A stretch of 64,000 nucleotides of DNA from Azohydromonas caseinilytica (GTDB lineage Bacteria; Pseudomonadota; Gammaproteobacteria; Burkholderiales; Burkholderiaceae_C), in the NCBI RefSeq assembly GCF_012927045.1, contig NZ_JABBFW010000002.1:1-64000 (forward strand), read 5' to 3'. The position numbers were made by a program, and so were the translations under genes. Shown piece after piece: positions 60,476-64,000 of the stretch (the first letter of the stretch is position 1; every line of letters begins with the position of its first letter). The notes under the pieces were generated by a model, which worked only from the letters and a program-made list of their open reading frames with translations, had not been told where the DNA came from and ran no database searches.

Positions 60476-61693
60476 ATGACTGCGCATCACATGGCGACCC
60501 GGGCCCTCCACGAAGGGCATCACCAAGACCTGTCGGACTCGCACTGCGAGCCCATCGCCATGACCTCGGCCTATGTCTTCAAGTCGGCCGCCGAGGCCGC
60601 CGCGCGCTTCTCCGGCGCGAGCAAGGGCAACGTCTACTCGCGCTTCACCAATCCCACGGTGCGCGCCTTCGAGCAGCGCCTGGCCTCCATGGAGGGCGCG
60701 CAGGACGGCATCGCCTTCTCCTCGGGCATGGCCGCCATCGCCGGGGTGGCGCATGCCTGGCTGGAGGCGGGCAAGAACGTGGTGGTGTCCAAGGACGTGT
60801 TCGGCACCACGCTCACGGCCTTCCGCCACTACTTCGGCCGCCTCGGCGTGCAGGTGCGCACCGTGGAGCTGACCCGGCTCGACGCCTGGCGCCGCGCCAT
60901 CGACAGCAACACCCGGCTGGTGTTCCTGGAGTCGCCTTCCAACCCCGTGCAGCAGGTGGCCCACATCCGCTCGATTGCGGCGCTGTCGCACGCCATGGGA
61001 GCGCTGCTGGTGGTGGACAACACCATGCTCACGCCGGTGTTCCAGAACCCGCTGGAACTGGGCGCGGACCTGGTGCTGCACTCGGCCGGCAAGTACATCG
61101 ACGGCCAGGGCCGCTGCGTGGCCGGCGCCGTGCTGGGCAGCGAGCGCCTGGTGTCCGACCTGCGCGGCGTCATGCGCACGCTGGGCAGCAGCCTCAGCGC
61201 CATGAACGCCTGGATGCTGCTCAAGAGCCTGGAGACGCTGCAGATGCGCGTGCGCGCCATGAGCGCCTCCGCCGGCGCCGTGGCGCGCTGGCTGCAGCAG
61301 CATGGCAGCGTGCGCGGGGTGCACTACACCGGGCTGGCCGAGCATCCGCAGCACACCCTCATCGGCCAGCAGCAGCGCGGGCACGGCGCCGTGTTCAGCT
61401 TCGAGGTGGGCGACACGCGCGAGGAGGCCTGGCGCTTCATGGACGCGCTTCAGCTCGTGGCCATCGCCACCAACATCGGCGACACGCGTTCCATGGTCAC
61501 GCACCCGGCCTCCACCACCCACTGCCGGCTCACGGCCGAGGAGCGGCGCCAGGCCGGCATCGGCGACAACCTGGTGCGACTGTCGGTGGGCCTGGAAGAC
61601 CTCACCGACCTGGTGGACGACCTCGACGCCGCCCTGGCGCGGGCCGACATCGTCCCGCGCGAGCTCCAGGAAAGCCTGGCCACCGCCTCCTGA
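60476..61693 (+). CDS. Cys/Met-metabolism PLP enzyme (O-succinylhomoserine sulfhydrylase, MetZ-like)
   Basis: The 405-residue enzyme has the PLP lysine K206 in LHSAGKYIDGQGR, Y54SRFTNPT for substrate and PLP contact, F81SSGMAAIAG and D181 that binds the pyridine N. MetZ normally has SATKY, and here it is SAGKY. It would catalyse a gamma-replacement or gamma-elimination on a homoserine-type substrate. In the operon it follows the MFS gene, with a GGGGGAAG ribosome site before the ATG. A role in methionine synthesis is possible, but the linked HDO and GNAT genes suggest a special pathway. Confidence 0.87.
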   Translation: MTAHHMATRALHEGHHQDLSDSHCEPIAMTSAYVFKSAAEAAARFSGASKGNVYSRFTNPTVRAFEQRLASMEGAQDGIAFSSGMAAIAGVAHAWLEAGKNVVVSKDVFGTTLTAFRHYFGRLGVQVRTVELTRLDAWRRAIDSNTRLVFLESPSNPVQQVAHIRSIAALSHAMGALLVVDNTMLTPVFQNPLELGADLVLHSAGKYIDGQGRCVAGAVLGSERLVSDLRGVMRTLGSSLSAMNAWMLLKSLETLQMRVRAMSASAGAVARWLQQHGSVRGVHYTGLAEHPQHTLIGQQQRGHGAVFSFEVGDTREEAWRFMDALQLVAIATNIGDTRSMVTHPASTTHCRLTAEERRQAGIGDNLVRLSVGLEDLTDLVDDLDAALARADIVPRELQESLATAS

Positions 61694-61706
61694 GGCGCAG
61701 GACGCC

Positions 61707-61916
61707 ATGGCGCTGACGCTGCTCAAGCTGCTGCTGGCCGCCGCGCTGGCGCTGCCGTTCCTGCTGACGGCGCTGCGCAGCCGCTCCCGGCGCCAGGCCC
61801 GGCGCTGGCTGCTGCTCATGCTCGGCGCCCTGTGGGCCGGACTGCTGGCCGACCCGCTGCAGTACGGCAACCGGCTGGTGGACCAGGCGGTGCTGGGGGC
61901 GAGCTGCCGCTTTTGA
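61707..61916 (+). CDS. Small two-helix membrane protein at the end of the HDO operon
   Basis: The 69-residue protein has two hydrophobic helices (ALTLLKLLLAAALALPFLLT, then WLLLMLGALWAGLLADPL) separated by a basic loop (RSRSRRQARR). It begins 13 bp after the PLP enzyme stop. It is not recognisable as a family. Membrane topology with a positive inside loop looks real rather than a chance opening. It may help the MFS transporter or anchor the enzymes. Confidence 0.6.
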   Translation: MALTLLKLLLAAALALPFLLTALRSRSRRQARRWLLLMLGALWAGLLADPLQYGNRLVDQAVLGASCRF

Positions 61917-62170
61917 GGGTGGGGCGGCTGATACCGAACGAGCTGGGTTGGGCATCGTCCAAGCGCAGTGCGGTGGGGAAGAGTCGCTGGACGTTGGCCG
62001 AAAGCTGACGCGCTCCGTACTCCACTTCGTCACTCCCGCGAAGGCGGGAACCCAGGCGGTCCCCAAGCTGCGCGTGAGCTGGTTGCTAGGCCGACAAAAG
62101 CTCAGCAAGTGGTGTGCGCCTGCATTCGCACTGGCGCTCTGACTTCCGGCGCACGTCCCCCGTTCCTCCT
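61917..62170. other. 254-bp convergent gap carrying a CCCGCGAAGGCGGG repeat
   Basis: No gene is seen. Between 62030 and 62055 lies the sequence TCACTCCCGCGAAGGCGGGA with a CCCGC/GCGGG stem and GAAG loop, followed by ACCCAG. This matches a short repeat common in proteobacterial genomes. It could also end the converging transcripts. Confidence 0.55.
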
Positions 62171-63160
62171 TCAATCCGGCTTGATCTTGGCCCGCTCGAT
62201 CACCGGCTTCCAGCGCTTCTGTTCCGCGGCGATGAAGGCGGCGAAATCGGCCGGGGTGCTGCCCACGGCCAGGGCGGCCTCGGTCTTGTAGTGCTCCTGC
62301 GCCGCGGGCGTCTTCACGGACGCGGCCGCCGCCGGGGCCAGGCGCTCCAGCGCGGCCTGCGACAAGTTGGCCGGCGCCATCAGCCCGTACCACTGCGTCA
62401 TCTCGAAGCCCGGGAAGCCCTGCTCGGCCACGGTGGGCACCTCGGGCAGCTGCGGGATGCGCTGCGGCGTGCCGGTGGCGATGCAGCGCAGCTTGCCGGC
62501 CTTGATGAACTGCAGGATCGCCGGTGCGCCCACCGAGGCCGCGTCCAGCCGGCCGGCGATCAGGTCGGTCAGCATCGGGCCGGTGCCGCGGTAGGGCACG
62601 TGCAGCATGAACGTGTCCGTGGCCATCTTCAGGTACTCCATGGCCAAGTGGCCGGCGCTGCCGTTGCCGGCCGAGCCGTAAGTGAGCCGGCCCGGTTTGC
62701 TCTTGGCCAGGGCAATGAGCTCCTTGAGGTTCTTCACCGGCAGCGCCGGGTTGACCACGTACAGGCTGGGCACCTTGGCCAGCAGGCTCACGGCCTTGAA
62801 GTCCTTGTTCGGGTCGTAGGGCAGCTTGGGGAAGATGAAGGGATTCACCGCCAGCGTGCCGATGTGGCCGAGGATCAGCGTGTGCTGGTCGTCCGCGCGC
62901 GCCACCTCGCCCATGGCGACGTTGCCGGCGCCGCCGGGCTTGTTGTCCACGTACACCGACTGTCCCAGCGATTTCGTGAGCTCCGCGGCGGCAGCGCGCG
63001 CCACGATCTCGGAGCTGCCGCCCGGGGCGAAGGGCACCACCAAGCGCACGGCTTTAGAGGGCCAAGCCTGGGCCTGGGCCAGCCCCGGCCACAGGGTCGC
63101 GCCGCCGAGGGCGCCGCCCAGCGCCAGCCACTGGCGGCGGGTGAGTTGTAGATCGTTCAT
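62171..63160 (-). CDS. Bug-family substrate-binding protein coupled to an amidohydrolase
   Basis: The 329-residue protein has an N-terminal twin-arginine-like signal (TRRQWLALGGALGG) ending near AQAQA. The Bug core follows: RLVVPFAPGGSSE, NKPGGAGNVAMGE, YGSAGNGSAGHLAME and PQLPEVPTVAEQG. It is the periplasmic binding protein of a tripartite tricarboxylate system. The ATG overlaps the stop of the amidohydrolase (ATGA). This links it to hydrolysis of a cyclic carboxylate, perhaps an aromatic ring-cleavage product. TctAB permease genes are not in the window. Confidence 0.9.
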   Translation of the reverse strand: MNDLQLTRRQWLALGGALGGATLWPGLAQAQAWPSKAVRLVVPFAPGGSSEIVARAAAAELTKSLGQSVYVDNKPGGAGNVAMGEVARADDQHTLILGHIGTLAVNPFIFPKLPYDPNKDFKAVSLLAKVPSLYVVNPALPVKNLKELIALAKSKPGRLTYGSAGNGSAGHLAMEYLKMATDTFMLHVPYRGTGPMLTDLIAGRLDAASVGAPAILQFIKAGKLRCIATGTPQRIPQLPEVPTVAEQGFPGFEMTQWYGLMAPANLSQAALERLAPAAAASVKTPAAQEHYKTEAALAVGSTPADFAAFIAAEQKRWKPVIERAKIKPD

Positions 63161-64000
63161 GACGTGGGGTCCTGCAGGTAGAGGGCGGGCGCGTGGGCCC
63201 GCAGGAGGTGCGCCGTGGCGGCGTCGCCGAGTACCCGGCGCAGCGGCGCCAGGGTGCTGTCGTAGGTGGGCAGGGCGTCGGGCGCGAAGCTCGTGTGCGG
63301 CCAGTCCGAGCCCCACACGCAGCGGTCGCCGAACAGCGCGGCCGCGCGCTCGATGGCCGGCCACAGCGCCGGGTAGGGTTCCACGGACTGCAGCCGGTAC
63401 CAGCCCGACAGCTTGATCCAGGCGCCGCCCTCGGCCAGGGCCGCGGCGGCGGCCCAGGCCGGGTCCTCGGCGGGCAGCGCGGCATGCAGGCCGGCGAGAT
63501 GGTCCAGCACGAACGGCAGATCCATTTCGCGCTGCAGCGTCGCCAGGCCGGCCAGATGCCCGGCCCGCGCATACCACTGCACATGCCAGCCGCGCCGGCG
63601 CAGCCGGGGGGCCAGTGAGCGCAGCGCGTCGCCGGCATCGCCCTGGTGGCCCACGGGCGACACCAGGTTGAAACGGATGCCGCGCACGCCGGCCGCGTGC
63701 AGCTCGTCCAGCGTGGCGTCGGAGACGTCCGGCTCGACCACCGCCACGCCGCGGTGCCGGCCGGCGCTGGCCTGCAGCGCGCGCAGCATCACGCTGTTGT
63801 CGCTGCCGTAGACGCTGGGCTGCACCAGCACCAGGTGCCGGATGCCGTGGCCGGCGGCGCGGGCCTCGATCTCGTGCAGCGGCCGGTGCGCCGGCACGTA
63901 GTGGCCCGGCTGCACCGGCGCGGCGATGTCGAAGACATGCACGTGGCAGTCCCAGCCGCCGTCTTCCGGTGAATCAGAGAGGCGGGTGATGCCTGGCTCC
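63157..64000 (-). CDS. Amidohydrolase related to 2-pyrone-4,6-dicarboxylate hydrolase (5' end cut off)
   Basis: The gene runs off the right edge, and 280 residues are visible. The metal motif W-D-C-H-V-H-V-F-D lies near the visible N-terminus. The metal and catalytic Asp follow in WGSDWPHTSF (about 220), and FVLDHLAGLH lies between them. This is the COG3618 group, which includes LigI, the lactonase of protocatechuate 4,5-cleavage. It probably hydrolyses a cyclic ester or lactone. The Bug protein overlaps its stop by 4 bp, which suggests uptake and hydrolysis of the same compound. The true start is outside the window. Confidence 0.85.
   Translation of the reverse strand, partial: EPGITRLSDSPEDGGWDCHVHVFDIAAPVQPGHYVPAHRPLHEIEARAAGHGIRHLVLVQPSVYGSDNSVMLRALQASAGRHRGVAVVEPDVSDATLDELHAAGVRGIRFNLVSPVGHQGDAGDALRSLAPRLRRRGWHVQWYARAGHLAGLATLQREMDLPFVLDHLAGLHAALPAEDPAWAAAAALAEGGAWIKLSGWYRLQSVEPYPALWPAIERAAALFGDRCVWGSDWPHTSFAPDALPTYDSTLAPLRRVLGDAATAHLLRAHAPALYLQDPTS

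Noticed and set aside
1-64000. CRISPR arrays, IS elements, phage genes or rRNA
   Set aside because: I looked for repeated spacers, transposases and rRNA text and saw none. The repeats listed are short palindromes, not arrays.

Overview
The window is GC-rich DNA (about 70 percent G+C by eye) from a betaproteobacterium. It most resembles Burkholderiales of the Comamonadaceae or a neighbouring family. The support is two Bug-type tripartite tricarboxylate transporter binding proteins, the DUF2782-thrB-BPSS1780 block next to polA, the DUF3305/DUF3306/4Fe-4S/TorD formate-dehydrogenase accessory block, an ApbC beside a divergent metG, and DUF1841, DUF3460 and scpA genes. I cannot name a genus. Coding density is high, and I see no rRNA, CRISPR array, prophage or transposase.

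Layout. 1-5250: end of a branched-chain amino-acid ABC ATPase, a Bug binding protein coupled to a ferredoxin-type reductase, an SDR protein, a periplasmic HtrA-like protein that has lost most of its triad, and a rhomboid protease. 5371-12810: tRNA-Leu(CAA), cysM-tusA, galU, valS, a MipA-like porin and guaC. 12970-23830: patatin and PuuD-type genes (coupled), uvrD, a small lipoprotein, BPSS1780-thrB-DUF2782, polA and a ZIP metal transporter. 24000-33000: universal stress protein, sulfurtransferase, DMT exporter, a hemerythrin-like protein, a PAP2 phosphatase facing a diacylglycerol kinase, a Rieske oxygenase and the xseB-ispA-dxs isoprenoid operon. 33200-45180: DUF1841, TRIC channel, TSUP exporter, Kef antiporter, a two-component pair, a TAXI binding protein with a zinc-ribbon membrane protein, scpA, a BamE-like lipoprotein and a CYTH triphosphatase. 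45290-54500: SulP transporter, metG, apbC and a formate-dehydrogenase accessory block without its catalytic genes. 54517-61916: a PilZ protein, then the most interesting accessory region. 62170-64000: a second Bug protein coupled to an amidohydrolase related to 2-pyrone-4,6-dicarboxylate hydrolase.

Best candidate for an undescribed system (55228-61916). A GlxA-type regulator and an exported M20 amidohydrolase run leftward. Divergently, a GNAT acetyltransferase, a heme-oxygenase-fold diiron oxidase (HDO) with a complete ligand set, an MFS transporter, a MetZ-like PLP enzyme and a 69-residue two-helix membrane protein run rightward. An AT-rich 225-bp control region with repeated GGTAACCC boxes lies between them. 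The gene set fits a small amino-acid-derived metabolite that is made or remodelled by the HDO and PLP enzymes, masked by acetylation, exported, and unmasked by the M20 enzyme. That pathway is inference.

Non-coding structure is also rich. There are four loci of palindromic REP-like repeats, one of them read in frame inside a DUF3306 gene. Five short elements beginning GGATTG(G)YCAG occur in or beside gene ends, including all four convergent gaps of 120-185 bp. A perfect 10-bp stem covers the SulP ribosome site. A promoter, leader and terminator hairpin lie directly in front of the ZIP start codon. One pair of opposed genes shares the palindrome ATGCAT as overlapping start codons.
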